From the NCBI RefSeq assembly GCF_000189635.1, contig NW_002476571.1:553957-617956 (forward strand): a stretch of DNA of 64,000 bases. Reading direction: 5' to 3'. Origin of the DNA: Tetrahymena thermophila SB210 (lineage: Eukaryota; Ciliophora; Oligohymenophorea; Hymenostomatida; Tetrahymenidae). Shown here piece after piece: positions 14,391-27,600 of this stretch. Numbering within the stretch: position 1 is the first letter of the stretch; each line of letters opens with the position of its first letter. Both the position numbers and the translations under genes were made by a program. The notes beneath the pieces were generated by a model that saw only the letters and a list, made by a program, of their open reading frames with translations, had not been told where the DNA came from and did no database searches.

Positions 14391-17300
14391 TCATTAAATT
14401 ATATGACTGAATAGCCCTTATATTGCGTTGCTTTCAATTTGTTGTAAAAATATATGAGAGACTGTTTTGAATGTTGGAATTAATATTTCAATTTAAATTT
14501 TCTTTACAAAATAGTTTTAAAACTCTTTTGAATTATATTGCAATTAATTTTTTTCTTGCAATTAGATCAAAATTTGCTGAATTAGAGTTAAAAATTCTTC
14601 TTTTTAAACTAAGTTTTAGTTGTTATTTAAAATAAAGTTTTTTATCTAAACTTTTTCAAGCATTTAAGGTTATAGAGACAGACTATTATTGACATCTAAT
14701 TTAAATTAAGTTATTGCTTACTTAAGACTATTCATAAATTATTAAATTATTCCTTCATCCTACTCTAATTAATTTTAAATCTTCTCATAATTTTTAATTT
14801 TATTCTATGTGTTAATAGTATAATTATTATTTTGTTATAATTTTTACATTTTTTATGCTTAATTTTGCAATAATTACTTAAGGTAATTTATTTCTTGTTT
14901 AATTTTATGAACTAAATAACTGCAAATAGTATCGCAAACTATGGTTTACATGTTTTAAATAGTCAAATTTATTACATTATTGAGAGGATCTTGCATTAAA
15001 TTATAAACTAATTCGAAAAACTAATTAGGAGAAAGAAGTAATTCGTAGTTGTCTTTAATAAAACTTTCAAGATTATCTATAATTTACTTTTTATGGTGTT
15101 ATATTAAATTCTACCTTAAATTTCTAACAATATCTCTTTCAAAGTGTTAAAAATTTAAATATTAAAATTGCTACTTGAATGCCTTGTAAATATTTTCTAT
15201 TTAATTCTTATTAATTAATTAGAATGCTTACGTTTATTCTAAAATTTTACTGCAATTTAGCTAAAACTTTGTTTGAAGCTAACTTATATTTAAGAATTTT
15301 TGATCTTAGGCCATTTGTTATGTGATATAGGCTATTTATTTGGAGTATTTGGCAACTTCTTTTGTTAGAGCATCTTTGAAAGATATTTAAATTATTAATT
15401 CTTTTTATATTTTATTTGCTGAATGATCACTGATTTATGTAAGCATGTGAACATAATCTTATATTTAAAATTTTCTGATATGGTAAATTATAACAATTGA
15501 TTCCTAGCTCATATATTCTTTTAAATTTAGTCCATCAATGAGCATCATTTTTTCTATCGCATTTGCTATTCCTTAAACTTAGTCGTTGTGTTCTTAGATA
15601 ACTTCAATATAATTATCATTTTAAAAGTAATTCTAATTATCATTCATTAATTTCATATTTTGTTTATTTAAATTATTTTGATTATCCTTTTAAATGATTG
15701 AATCTTACATTAAATATAAAGAATTAGAGAGCTAAAATATACTGCAAGCAAGGGGGATCAAAGATTTCCATTGCAATGGTTTTCTTTCAAACAAATTTAT
15801 GACGAAAGGCAGCTCTTCATTTAGATATTCTTTTATTATCTATTAAGTAATTTTATCATCTTAAAAAAATTCATCTATTCTGATAAAATTTAAATTTTCT
15901 TTCTTTGAAATATTTCTTTACAAAACTTTTATTTCACCTTTTAAATCCCTTATTTATTCTAAAATTTTTCCTCTTATTAGTTCCTCGTCTTTAATCCTCT
16001 TGAAACATCCACTCTCTGAAATATAAGATTCTAATTACTTTCTATCATATTTATTTATGTTAAATATCTTAGACTCTTGAGCTTGATTCATAAAATTTTT
16101 GCTCAATAAAATGCTTTATTCATATAACTCTTAATTATATTCTTGCTATACTAAGGATTAAGATTATAGTTATAGAATTTGTAGTGCTTAGTGTAAACTA
16201 TTTTTTTATTGAAGAATCATTTCGCATTTATCAAGCATTTAAAGAGAAATAGAATGTTATTTCAAAGAAGTAAATGCAATAGCTTTGATGTAGTGAGCTG
16301 CTAAATTTTTTGGATTTTTCAAGATAATTTCGTCTGATATTTGGAGTGCTTCTGTGAATTTTTTTTCAATTAGCAATTTCATTCCTTCGCTAATTAAATA
16401 AGAAGGATTAACGACATTTCTCTCGTTCACTCTTTTTTGAAAATCTTCTTTGAAAATCATATATTCTTTCATGGCTTTCTCTGGTTCTTTTCTCATATTT
16501 TAAATCTTACAATAAAAAGTTGCCCAAATTTCTTCCTCCTACTTCCTCAGATACTGCTTTTTTTTTAGTATTTCGCAAGTATTTAAAGTTTTGCAATAGT
16601 CCCAAAAGATTTCATCCATTTTAGAAATATCAATCATATTTTGCAGCTATTTCTCGCAAATCTAAGCGTCCACTTTGTCTCTTTCCTCAATTAAATTTGA
16701 TTAAATCTTATTTTTAATAATAAAACTGTCTTTTGAACCATCAATTACCATCTGAGCGCTACCATCTTACCCGCATCTACCTGCCCTGCCAAATGCTTAA
16801 TCTTCCACTCTTTTATTTTTTGGCGTAAATGTAACTATCACATGTAAGCCACCTAAAATTATTAAAAATAGTTATAAAAACCTTACACTTTTTGGATTGA
16901 TTTTTAATAAAATTTTAAAAATTAAATTAATTTTTTAAATAAAATGGATCATTTTAAATAAAAAAAAGAAAGAAACTAAAGAAATTAATTACCATTGTTT
17001 ATAATTTGAGTGGAAAGTTTTATATCAGTTCCTCTACCTGCCAAATTAGTACTTAAAATGATACAAAATTCATTAATTGATTCTTTTTCTATACTCTCAT
17101 TACCAGTGTAATATTCTACTATTTTTATATTTTGAAATCTCTTTGAAATTAATTTAGAAATGTGTTTGCTGAATTTTTCTGACTCTGAAATTATCAGGCA
17201 TGGACTTCCTTTATTCATTTAAAGTCCAATCTCATTAATAATTGTCTTTTGGAAATCTAGTGTTGTTTATTCAATAATAGGAGGCAATATTTATAACTTT

Positions 17301-19684
17301 CTAGGTTTGAAAGGGGGAACTTTCAGAGTATCAACCTAGTAAAACTATTACAGAACATCAATAGACTTAAATGAGCCTAATGTTCCAGTCAGTCCTACTA
17401 AATTAGTTTTATAGAGCAAAAACATGTATATATTAGAGACAAAGTTAACAGTCATATTCATAGGAGTCACAGTCACATTTTCTTTCATTTAAATAAATTG
17501 ATGCAAACCTCCTCTCCATTAAGTGTTTAATTGGGCAACACCTGTATTGTCGTAGTCAATAGGAATTATTTTATCATTTTCTACTTTATATTCTTTGTTT
17601 CTTTGAAGTTATTAAGCATAAAAGCCATTCATTACCCATTCCTTCATTTAAGACATTGCAAAAGATTTTATGTGATTAGGTATTAATTCATCGATTTTTG
17701 CAGAAATTTCTCCTCTCATTAGAGTTTAGTTGATAAATTCAGTAATAAAATCTTCAGCCCTGCAACAATATTTCTTGTCTTAGTTTTCTACAAAGTAGTA
17801 GTACCCTTCTAAATATTGATCTCTCATCTAAGTTATTTTATACCAAATTAGCCACAGAATAGTATTCAGCTTAGTTAATCCTGGAATACTTTTAGCAAGA
17901 GAGGTAGAATGGTTATGCTGATCAATGAGCATGCAGTCAACCTCATCAACAATAGCAAAATCGAACAGTCTACCACATCTAGTGCCTCTTTACTCATAAT
18001 AATCTCCAAGTAAATCGGCAGCATAACTTCCAACATCACCATATACCACATTTTTTTTGTAAGTCTCATTTGGTTCGCTGGAACGAAATTATTCAGAGCC
18101 AATAGATCCACATGTTAAACCTAGCTCTTTATAAAACATTTAAAACTCCTCGCAATCTCTCTTTGCAAGTTCTTTGTTTGAAGTGAAAACATCGACTTTA
18201 TCTTTCATCAAGCATCTCGTAGCAGCAATCATAGCAACAGTTATAGACTTACCTTCTCCAGTGTTAATCTGTAAGATTCTTCCTTTTTACTTTTATTTGT
18301 ATAAAAAAAGCAAGCAAGAAACTATCTAAACTGAGCGTGGTGTCATTTTTGAAACTTTTTCCAAAGCTTTGCTTGATTAAATTAAATAGTAAATTTCAGG
18401 ATATCTTTTTTTCAAGTCATCTAAAAATTATCCATTCATGCCATCTAGATATTTACCAAAAAGTTTCATGAAAATCTCTCTTTCATTCTCTGTAAGTTCT
18501 TTTATCTACTTTAAAATGGAATCAACTTCTTCACTGTAAAATTTTGGTTAATTCTAAATAGAAGTTTATCTATTTTCAATAAATTTAATTGGTTCTTATT
18601 AATTAAAATGTTTTATTTCACACTAATTTTTTAGATTTAAAGGCTAAGAATTTAATTTATTGCTATTAATTTAGATTTAATTAGAAAATTATTTTTTTAA
18701 TTAAATTTACTAATTTTTCTATTTATCTTAAATATTTAAAGAAAGTAATTTTTTTAATTAAACATTATTTTAATTAAAAATATTTTATTAAATTTAATTT
18801 AAATTTTCACAAACATTTATGTCTTTTTAAATTTTTGGTTATAATTTTGTTAAGTATTATTATTACTTCTACTTATTATCATTTTTTAAGTTACTATTTT
18901 GAGGATATTATTCAATATTGTTTTTTTCATATGGTTTTTTAAATTATGTTTCTTATTCATTTTAATTAGATGATTTCTATCTATTTAGAACGTTTAGATT
19001 TTAATTCTCATAAATATTCTAATTGGAAAGTCCTACTAACTTGTTTTCTTATTGAATTTTATTATTTTTAATAAAATCCTAAACTTTCAAATTTTTATTT
19101 TAGAAAGTGTTAGGACATGCGCTATTTTTTTATTATGGTGTCTAAGTATTATCGGTGGGTAGCTAAATTTTAATTTAATTGAGTTATTATGTGTAGGCGA
19201 ATAGTTTTTCTGTAAAAGACATTTTATTTAAGTCTTCTGATAATAGAGAAGAGATAACTACTAGTAAAGAGAGGGATTTATTGTTAAATGATGTCAAATA
19301 AGAATCAATTATGAGTTAAACAGATTCAAGCGTATCAGTAATTTACGTTTCCTACTGTTGAGTAATGATTTTATTTTGCGAAAAGACAGCTTGAGCTGCA
19401 GTTTATTTATTTTGATTATTATTAACACATCTTTCATATAGCTCTATAAAATATGGATTAAGATTTCTTGCTTTTATTGGGTCTAAAGCTATATTCCTTG
19501 ATATTTTAAGTGTATAATCTAAATCTTATAAATGTTTATTCCAATTACCTCTAAATGGGCATAATAAAGAAGATAAAACAAGTTGTGTTTTTCCAAAAAT
19601 TAGCTTGCCATTTTAAGAGTATTAGCTTAATATTTATTCAATTTACAAAAGAGTATCTTCTTAAATATTTAAATTAAAATCCAT
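14391..19684 (-). CDS. SecA-type motor ATPase with TPR-like segment and long helical tail (paralog 1)
   Basis: The frame is open from ATG at 19684 to TGA at 14393-14391. Removing one intron (16853-16992) leaves 1718 codons, i.e. 1717 aa. The first ~370 residues are Q/N-rich and low complexity. The SecA core starts near 18530. Walker A is LQINTGEGKS near 18270, then VVYGDVGSYAADLLGDYYEQ, Walker B FAIVDEVDCMLID near 17950, GLTGTLGS near 17370, NLAGRGTDIKL near 17020, and QAFGRAGRCGQDGSA near 16780. A TPR-like segment (EGMKLLIEKKFTEALQISDE..) follows at 16390-16260, then ~600 helical residues shared only with the paralog at 41659-47057. In bacteria SecA drives preproteins through SecYEG; here no signal or transit peptide and no membrane helix is seen, so the substrate is unknown. 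Family is secure; translocation is not shown. The start is chosen as the first ATG of the long frame. Confidence 0.85.
16853..16992 (-). other. Intron shared with the SecA-like paralog
   Basis: GT..AG, 140 nt, splitting the Gly codon of NNG|GLHVIVTF just after the SecA motif GRGTDIKL. The paralog has an intron at exactly this codon (44175-44236, 62 nt), so the intron predates the duplication. Confidence 0.9.
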
Positions 19685-20536
19685 CCTTCAAATTATTTCT
19701 TTATATTTTTAATTTATTTAACAATACTATTTTCAAATATTTATTATTAATCTTAATTCAATTTTTTTATTAAATGACTTAAAAAATTTTTATCTTTAAA
19801 GGAATCTAAAAATGTAATTATCAAAGCAAATAATACTTCTTAGATTTCTCCTTTGAAATTTTTAAAAATTTAGAATTAATTATTGCCAATTACTATCTAT
19901 TCTACATAAATTCTAATATGTTAACATTTCATTAGATGTCTTTTTTATTTACAAAACTAATATTTATTCATTTTTTCAAAGAATTTATTACTAAATATCA
20001 AAATTCAATTCCATTCTTCAAAATATTTCTTTATATATTTATTTATAAATATTACTTTCATATATTTGCTATTAATCATAACTCAATTTTTATTAAATAA
20101 CTTTAAAAATTTTTAAATAAAAAAAGCATCTAAAAATATAATTATTAAAACAAAAATCCTTCTTAGATTTCTCCTTAGCAATTATTAAAAATTTAGAATT
20201 AATTATTATCAATTACTATCTATCTATATAAATTCTACTATGAGTATTAACATTTTATTAGATGCCTTTTTACTTAATTAATACTCATTTTATTTCTCAA
20301 AGAATGTCTTATTAAATATTTAAATTCAAAATATTTCTTTATATATTTATTTATACATTTTTAATATTATTTTAAAATATTTACTATTAAATCCTTACTC
20401 AATTTTTATTAAATAATTTTAACTTCCTTTATTTTTAAAAGGCATCTAAAAATAAAATTATCAAAACAAAAAATCCTTTTTATGTTTCTTCTTTACAATT
20501 TTTAAAAATTTAGAATTAATTATTTTCAATTTCTAT

Positions 20537-20586
<50 letters not shown>

Positions 20587-20600
20587 CATAACATATATTT
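19640..20600. repeat. Three tandem ~320-bp units over the 5' end of SecA-like gene 1
   Basis: Three diverged direct copies start near 19640, 19963 and 20284. Each contains the same order of landmarks: a ttattcaattt-like block, tatttctttatatatttattt, actcaatttttattaaat, a gcatctaaaaat block, tttaaaaatttagaattaatta and cattagatg. The first unit contains the start codon (19684) and first codons of the gene; the others repeat that start-codon neighbourhood in decayed form. Confidence 0.75.
20537..20586. repeat. (TATC)n microsatellite
   Basis: About 12 TATC units inside the third tandem unit upstream of SecA-like gene 1; the second unit has only a few TATC copies at the matching place, so the tract expanded after the duplication. 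Confidence 0.95.
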
Positions 20601-21433
20601 CCAAATTTCATTAGATGTGTTTTTTTATATAATTTATATTTTATTAGCAAATATTTTCAAAATGTATTGAATGATAATAGTGCTGTATATTTTTTAATAT
20701 TTTAGATTTTGAGCAGTAAAATAAAACAAATGTTTATTTCATGTAAAAATTTTATTTAATTTTAAAAATATTTTAAATACCTAATAATTATTTGGTATTT
20801 AATTAAAGAATATCAATCTTACTATAAATTAGAACATTTTTTAATGAAAAATTATTTAGATTACTAAATACTAAATAAATAAATTGGCATGGTTTTTTTT
20901 TATAAAAATATTTTATAATTTTCATTTTTTACAGCTTTTGTAAGTTGAAATCAATATTTTTTGAAATTATTTTATTGATTATTTTTTTGACATTTTTTCA
21001 AATTAGATAGAATGATTTAAATTATATTTTGGAAATTTTTGTAAATGATATAAAAAATTCATATTTTAATATCTCTCTAATTAATTAAAATATAAATATT
21101 TGAATATATAGTTTGTTTGCTAAATTCATTTAAATACATTTTTTTTTTATTTCCATTTAAAAGAAACTCTACAAAAACCAATATGTATTAATTTCACACA
21201 AAATAAATATTATAATGAGGTCAAGAGGATCAAAAAATAATAATTTATTAGTTCTACATATCAAAAACTTAGGTAGCTAAATTAAATTTTTATTTTTTAC
21301 TTAAATATGATATTTCAATTTGATTAAATTTAGATGACTGGATAAACCAAAACTTTTATATTTATTAAAAACAAAATTTTGTTTGATTGATTTATTTGTT
21401 TGTTTGTTTGTTTGTTTGTTTTTAAATTAAAGA
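20601..21433. other. Intergenic, between divergent genes
   Basis: AT-rich spacer upstream of both the SecA-like gene (-) and the Piwi gene (+). It must contain both promoters, but no defined element can be named. A (TTTG)n tract lies at about 21395-21421, directly before the Piwi start. A short open stretch from ATG 21214 could be an upstream exon, but I found no in-frame join to the Piwi frame. Confidence 0.6.
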
Positions 21434-23839
21434 ATGAATTTAGTTCTTTCAAAGAGACCACAAAAGAGTTCTAGCTAAGAATTATAAAAGATATGCAAGG
21501 TCTCTCATGTTTTGACAAATATTTTTAATTTAAAAATCCAAGAATAGGTTTAATCTTAAATTGAAAAAAAGGAAGATAAAAATGATTAGTCTCATATAAC
21601 TTGCTTTTAATATGATGTAGAATTTCAACCTGAAGTATCTGAAGACGACAGATAGCTAAGATATGCAATATTTAAGAAAGCAAGGAAAGATATAGAAAGA
21701 TTAATAGGCAAATTTAGCTTTTCTGGAAAATCTTTTTACTCTCTGATAAAACCAATAAAAGAAAAAATGTATAAAGAATATTTGAATTTTGACAGTATTA
21801 AAATAGGTGAATAATCATATTCTATGAGAATTAAGTTTGTGAAGTAAATAGAAGTTTAGAATGATGAAACCGTAGATTAATTTTCTAATAACTAAATTAA
21901 CTAAATTCTAAATATCACTTTCAAAGATATTTTGAGAGAAGAAAATTTTATTGAAATTGGCAAAAACTCTAAATTCTATAAGGAAAATGATATTAAGGAG
22001 AGATAGATCACTTTAAAAAATGGTTATGATATTTAATTTCAAATTTATAAAGGTATAACATTTTAGATATATCAAACCCTTGAGAAATACTAAATAACTC
22101 TAGATTTTACAAGTAGAATAATGAGAAAAGATAATGCACTGAAATACTTAAAAGAATTCAAAAATGGAATTATCGGCTAATCTGTAATTACTGCGTATAA
22201 CAATTATTAAAGATATCAAATAACAGATTTAGATAGAACTAAAACTCCATAGAGTTAATTTTTATGGAATCAAACAAATAATTAAATTTCGTTTTTAGAT
22301 TATTACTACTACAAATACAGGATCAAAATTGAACATATTAACCAACCTCTTTTAGTTTCATTTACAAAAAAGAGAGATCCTATTACTAAGCAATATCAGA
22401 AAAAAATTATTTATTTAGTCCCAGAGCTATGCCTGATGGCTGGGTTAAGCTCAAATGAAAAAAGAAGCATCAACTAAATCACTCGTGGAATTTAACTCAA
22501 TCCAAAGGAAAGATATGAATATACAATAGAAGAATCTTAATTACTTCGCAAATAATCATCTCATTAAGAAGTCTATATAGATAGTATTCCAATATAAGCT
22601 AAAGCCTACATTTTAAATCCTCCTAATATCATACTAAAAAATAGTAAAATAATTCCTGAATAGGGAAAATTTGATTTTAAGGGCTAAATATTTGAATGCA
22701 AAACTGATTTTACAGATTGGATAATCATTTACTCAAACAAAAATTAGACCCTAGTAAACAAACTTTTAAAATTATTTCAAAATATCACTTAAAAACTGGA
22801 AATAAAGTATGAAGATCCTAAAATAATTCATCATTCTTTAGTGAATCCTAAACATTTAATAGAAAAATTAGATAAATATTTTATTGAAACTGAGTATTTG
22901 CCTAGTTTTATTGTAACATTTGGAGACTTAAATACAAATTTCTATTAGTAAATCAAACATTTCTTTTGTATTTTAGCTAATGTTGAATCTTAACATATTA
23001 GTCCTTAATCTTTAAAAAATAAAAATAAATATAAAATTTGCCTTAATATCGTCCTATAAATATTATAAAAGACTGGCAACCAAATTTGGAATGTGGAAAT
23101 GCCTATGTAAATCACATCGTAGACAATAAATACTATGATTGTTGGAATAGAAACTAGCCGAAATATAATCAAAGGAAAATAAATTATTGCCGTTGTTTGC
23201 TCTATCAACAGAAACTTCTCAAGATATCTATCTTAAGTTTACTTTAGAGAAAAAGGTTGCAAATAGCTTCATTAATTGTAGAAAATTATAAAAGATGGAA
23301 TACTAATTTACTAATAAATAGTAAAAAAATTACCAAAACAAATAATAATTTACAAATAAGGTTAAGGTGATGACCTAAAACAAAACAGTCATTTAACTGA
23401 AATAGAATCTATTTAAAATATTGCAAGCAATATTAGTCCTACTTATTCTCCTAAATTTGCTTATTTTAATGTTAACAAAAATGTTACATAAAAGATTTAT
23501 CAATAAAATGAAGACAAAGCAATTTCCAATCCTATTCCAGGAACAGTATTTTCACACGAAACAAGTAAATCTTAAATTCATTTCTATCTAATAGCTTAAA
23601 ATTGTAGGAATGGTGTTAGCATTCCAACAAAATACAGCCTTTTATACAACTCAACTGATTTGAATTAAGAAACTTTTTGGTAGTTTACATACTATTAAAC
23701 TTTCAACTACTACAATTAATAAGGTTCCATAAGAGTACCCGCAGCCTTGAAATACGCCGAGAAACTAGCAAAATATGTTTTTGATTATCTCTAAGATGAC
23801 AACTTTGGTGATTTAAAAAAAAATTTATTTTATCTATGA
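21434..23839 (+). CDS. Piwi-clade Argonaute (TWI-like), slicer-deficient, intronless
   Basis: A single open frame of 802 codons (801 aa) from ATG 21434 to TGA 23837-23839, full Piwi length apart from a short N-terminus. It starts MNLVLSKRPQ, followed by the N-domain TNIFNL. The PAZ domain (about residues 235-350) shows YQITDLDRTKTP, ISFLDYYYYKY and IIYLVPELCLMAGLS. The MID domain follows, then PIWI with TMIVGIETSRN, IIIYKQGQGDD, NPIPGTVFSHETSKS, VSIPTKYSLLYNSTDL and IRVPAALKYAEKLAKYV, ending NLFYL as Piwi proteins do. The catalytic positions are altered: GID to GIE, YRDG to YKQG, and PTHY to PTKY, so RNA cleavage is unlikely while guide binding may remain. In Tetrahymena, TWI proteins bind scan RNAs or other small RNAs; which class this one binds cannot be read. 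A 3' neighbour LRR gene is convergent. Confidence 0.93.
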
Positions 23840-24619
23840 ACACATAAATAAATAAAATGAAAAAAAAGTAACTTAATTTAATTCATTTTTCTAGTTTATT
23901 TTTGTATAATTACGAATTTTTTATTAAGGTATATAAATTATATGTTAAGTTGTAAAATTAATATCAAATTAATATTTTTAAAATCTGTTTATCAAAAATA
24001 AATAAAATTTTTTAAATCATTCAAAATATTATTAAAGTATTATTACAACTGACTACTTAGTTCATATACTTTTATGTAGTTTGTTTATTTTTGAAAAATT
24101 ATGGAATTTTTGTTCAACATCTAAAGTTAAAATTTAAGTATCACTAATAAATAGTATTTAAATATTACTTTTATTTGAACTTACTCATATATAAAAAATC
24201 ATATAGAATAATTGTAAATATTTATAAAAATATTAATTAGATCACTAAAATTCCAATAAACTAAATTATAAAATTTTTAAAGCAAAAATAATTTTGTAAA
24301 TTATAAAAATAAAAGTGTTTCAATAAACTTAATTTTTAAAAAAAGCTAATAAGAATAAAGTTTCTAAAGGACAAAAATTTTTGAAAATTTCATTATTACA
24401 AAAAATATAACTTAACAAAAAATAATTTTCTTTTTAGAAATTATTAAAGTAAATAGATTTGAATAGCAGATATATTTTATCGCATGGGCATGATTCAACT
24501 AATTTTGCTTAATTAAATTTAAAATCTTTCAAATATTTATTGGTTGAAAAGAAATTATTAACATAAGATTAATAATTCGCTATTTATATTTATTAATTTT
24601 ATTCCATCTATTTGCTCAT
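23840..24619. other. Intergenic, between convergent Piwi and LRR genes
   Basis: AT-rich. From about 24180 onward it belongs to the first unit of the large tandem duplication and has a diverged counterpart at about 29140-29570. No gene seen. Confidence 0.6.
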
Positions 24620-27600
24620 TCAGTCATCCATTTCTTCTCCACTATCGTCAGAAACCTCACCAAAGTCATCGTACAAGTTTAGTTCGAATTATGTTAATTG
24701 TTTTATCCTCATAATTTTTCTCTTTAATAGCTCTTCTTAGTCATCTATATTATTCTCGCTTTAAATTATGATAGTAAAATAAAAAGTAAGAAACAAACTA
24801 AAAATTATATTTTCTAAAAGATAAAGAAATATATTTTTTATAATATTGCATTTACCCAAACCCTAAATACAATATTCTCAGATTTTGACAGTTTGCCAAA
24901 GTAGAAATAACTTCAGATGGGCCAAAATATCCAATTTTACTAAACCTTTATGAAAATAATAATAAAAATATATTTAAAAATAATTAGTTTCAAGCAAAAA
25001 TGGTTTAAATTTTTTTTTGGAGATTAATAAAATTAGATATTTAAATAAATAAATACTATTTTAGAGATAAAATAGTTCTATAAAAAATAAAGCTTTGCTT
25101 GAATTAAATTAATATTTCTTGAAAGATTACCTGAGATCAAATTTCAAATACTAAAGATTAGTTAAATTTGTTAAACTTTTGCTTAAGCTTAAAGCACCTT
25201 CATAATTTATTTTATTATACCTTATTTTAAAATTTAAATTGTTTTAATAAAAGAGTAATTCAAGAAAAGTCATTTAAAATACTTTCCAAAACCAAAAAAG
25301 TTTGGTTTTGTAGTATTATTCATTAAAGTAAATAATATAAATAAATACTATAGCTCTAGTATTAGAGTAGAAAAGTTGATACACTATTTTAGTTTTTCAC
25401 CTAAGAAGTAAGCTCCAAGAGAGCCAATTCTATTGTACCTTTATAAATTAATTTATTAGTTATTAATAAGACTAAAATTATGTAAATAAAAAAAATAAAT
25501 TTGTTATTTATAAAATTTCCTCATTGTAAATAGTTTTCAATATTTTTTTAAAAAACCATTAATTATTTCTTACCACAAATCAAGTTGTAAGTATTTGAGA
25601 TTAACAAATTAAGGTAATTTAGAACTAAAGTTAGCTATTCCTTTATCTTTAATGTTGTTCGATCTTTTTTATTTATGAAATAAATAATATCTTGAGCAAA
25701 TATATTTACTTGTGATGTATTTTTTACAAACAAAATAAAATTTTACTTAAGCAAAAGAGACAAATCTGATAGTTCTGGTAACTTCATCAAAGCATTTGCT
25801 AATTCACTTATGCCATCATCACCGATTTTATTATTGCTATTAAAAAAATAGTGATAAATTATTTTACATAATATATCATTCATTATTTAATGCTTAAACA
25901 TCTTTGAGGAATTAGATTTTTAAATAAATAAGAAAAAATGTATAAATAAAAAGATTATGTATGCTTCTTTACTCTATTTAGAGTTTTAATTTTTATAGAT
26001 TTTAACATTTTGCTAAGCCTTATGCTAAATTAGCTGTACCCTCTGCACCAATTTCATTACCTCTTAAATAGAAAGAATGAAATAATAAATAGTTTTTTTA
26101 AAAAAAATTATGAATGAGATGAAGATAATTAATGAATAAAACCTAAACAAATTAAGCAACTTTATTTTTTTTTCTTAAAAATGGGTTAAAAGAGAAAAAT
26201 TATTTTACCGAATTATTAATTCTAAATTTTAGAGGTTTTGACATTAAGATAAAGCTGCTCCGAACTAAGAGGCATGCTACCCATCTAAGCTATTGTGACT
26301 AATATAAATATAAAAATAATAATTAAAAATAAGGAAGTAATTATTGATTTTTTAATATATTTCAATATTGAAATTATTATTATTATATTAGTTAATTATG
26401 AGTCTATTTTGAAGCTATTAAAGTTATTGAAGAAATATGGTATGTACTAGCTTATTCCTAAGATAATATTTAAAGAATTGAATAATTTTTAAATACCTAA
26501 AATCAAGAAAAAGAGTAGAAACACTTTTAAAGCTAGGAAAGATAAAGATATTAGAAGAATAACCCAAGAGCCTTTTTTAATTTAATTGTAATCAAATAGA
26601 TGAAATTTAAAATTTAGATCTTTGAAAGCCAATTAGATAGACTTTAAAATAATAAAAGGTTGAGTTTACCCATTTCCTTCGATACGATTAGAGCTTATAA
26701 TATTTTTAATTTAAAGATTAAGTAAAACAAGAATTTGGCATATTATAAATTTATATACCATAGATATAATCTTAATTTTTTCAGATTCGAGCAATTATCT
26801 AAGGCAGAGCATATATTAGATTAAGCTTTTCCATCTAATTGATTAGACCTTTTTGTGGTAATAATAAAATAATTATTGACTTTTTATGAATTTTAAAATG
26901 ATCACTAAATATTATGGTTATTAAAATTAAATTTTATATTTAAATTCTGTTTGCTTTCTCATAAATATTTTTAAGAGAAACTTATTCTTTAGAATCTAAA
27001 ATTAGAAAATAGTTAGTTATCTATCTATCTATTTACCCTAATTTGAGAGTCAATTCTGAGAGTTTAGCACATTTTGAAATTCCCAAAGCTAAATTATAAG
27101 CAAAATTAGAACCATTTATACTTAAATCATTGAAATTATTTCTACTTGTTAATAATAATAAATAATAATTTCTAAAGAAAAAAATTTGAAAAAATTGATA
27201 ACTAACATATAGGATTATTTTTTTTTTAAATTAAAGATTAAAAATTAAAACTTAAAATATAAATTAATCAAATAAATTACTCAAGATCAATAGCTAGAAT
27301 TGATAAATTATGACATTAAGCTAATTACGATCCTAAAATTGATATTTTCTATTCTTCTATTTTACAGTAACTTTTTATAATATATAAAGCAAATTAAAAA
27401 TAATAATGAAATATAATCAAGCAAATTTAAAAAAAAGCCCCCAACTTTTAGAGAGTAATTAATGATTTTTTTAAATCTAATAAAATTTTTAATTTAATAA
27501 TTTATAGTTGAGTGTAAGGGGTAATTAAAACTAAAGTGTTTATTGTATTCCTCATATTTTTTTTATTTTAAAATAGATTTAATGCTTTTTATAAATTTTA

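Noticed and set aside
17875-18111. Minus-strand frame beginning MDLLALNNF
   Set aside because: It is out of frame with the SecA-like CDS on the same strand, which carries the DEVD Walker B motif over these bases.
14391-19684. Bacterial contamination or a plastid-type SecA
   Set aside because: TAA/TAG used as Gln, a spliceosomal intron at a conserved place and a ciliate-style Q/N-rich N-terminus show a resident nuclear gene; no plastid targeting region is seen.
23005-23208. Minus-strand open frame inside the Piwi gene
   Set aside because: Antisense shadow of the PIWI domain coding sequence.
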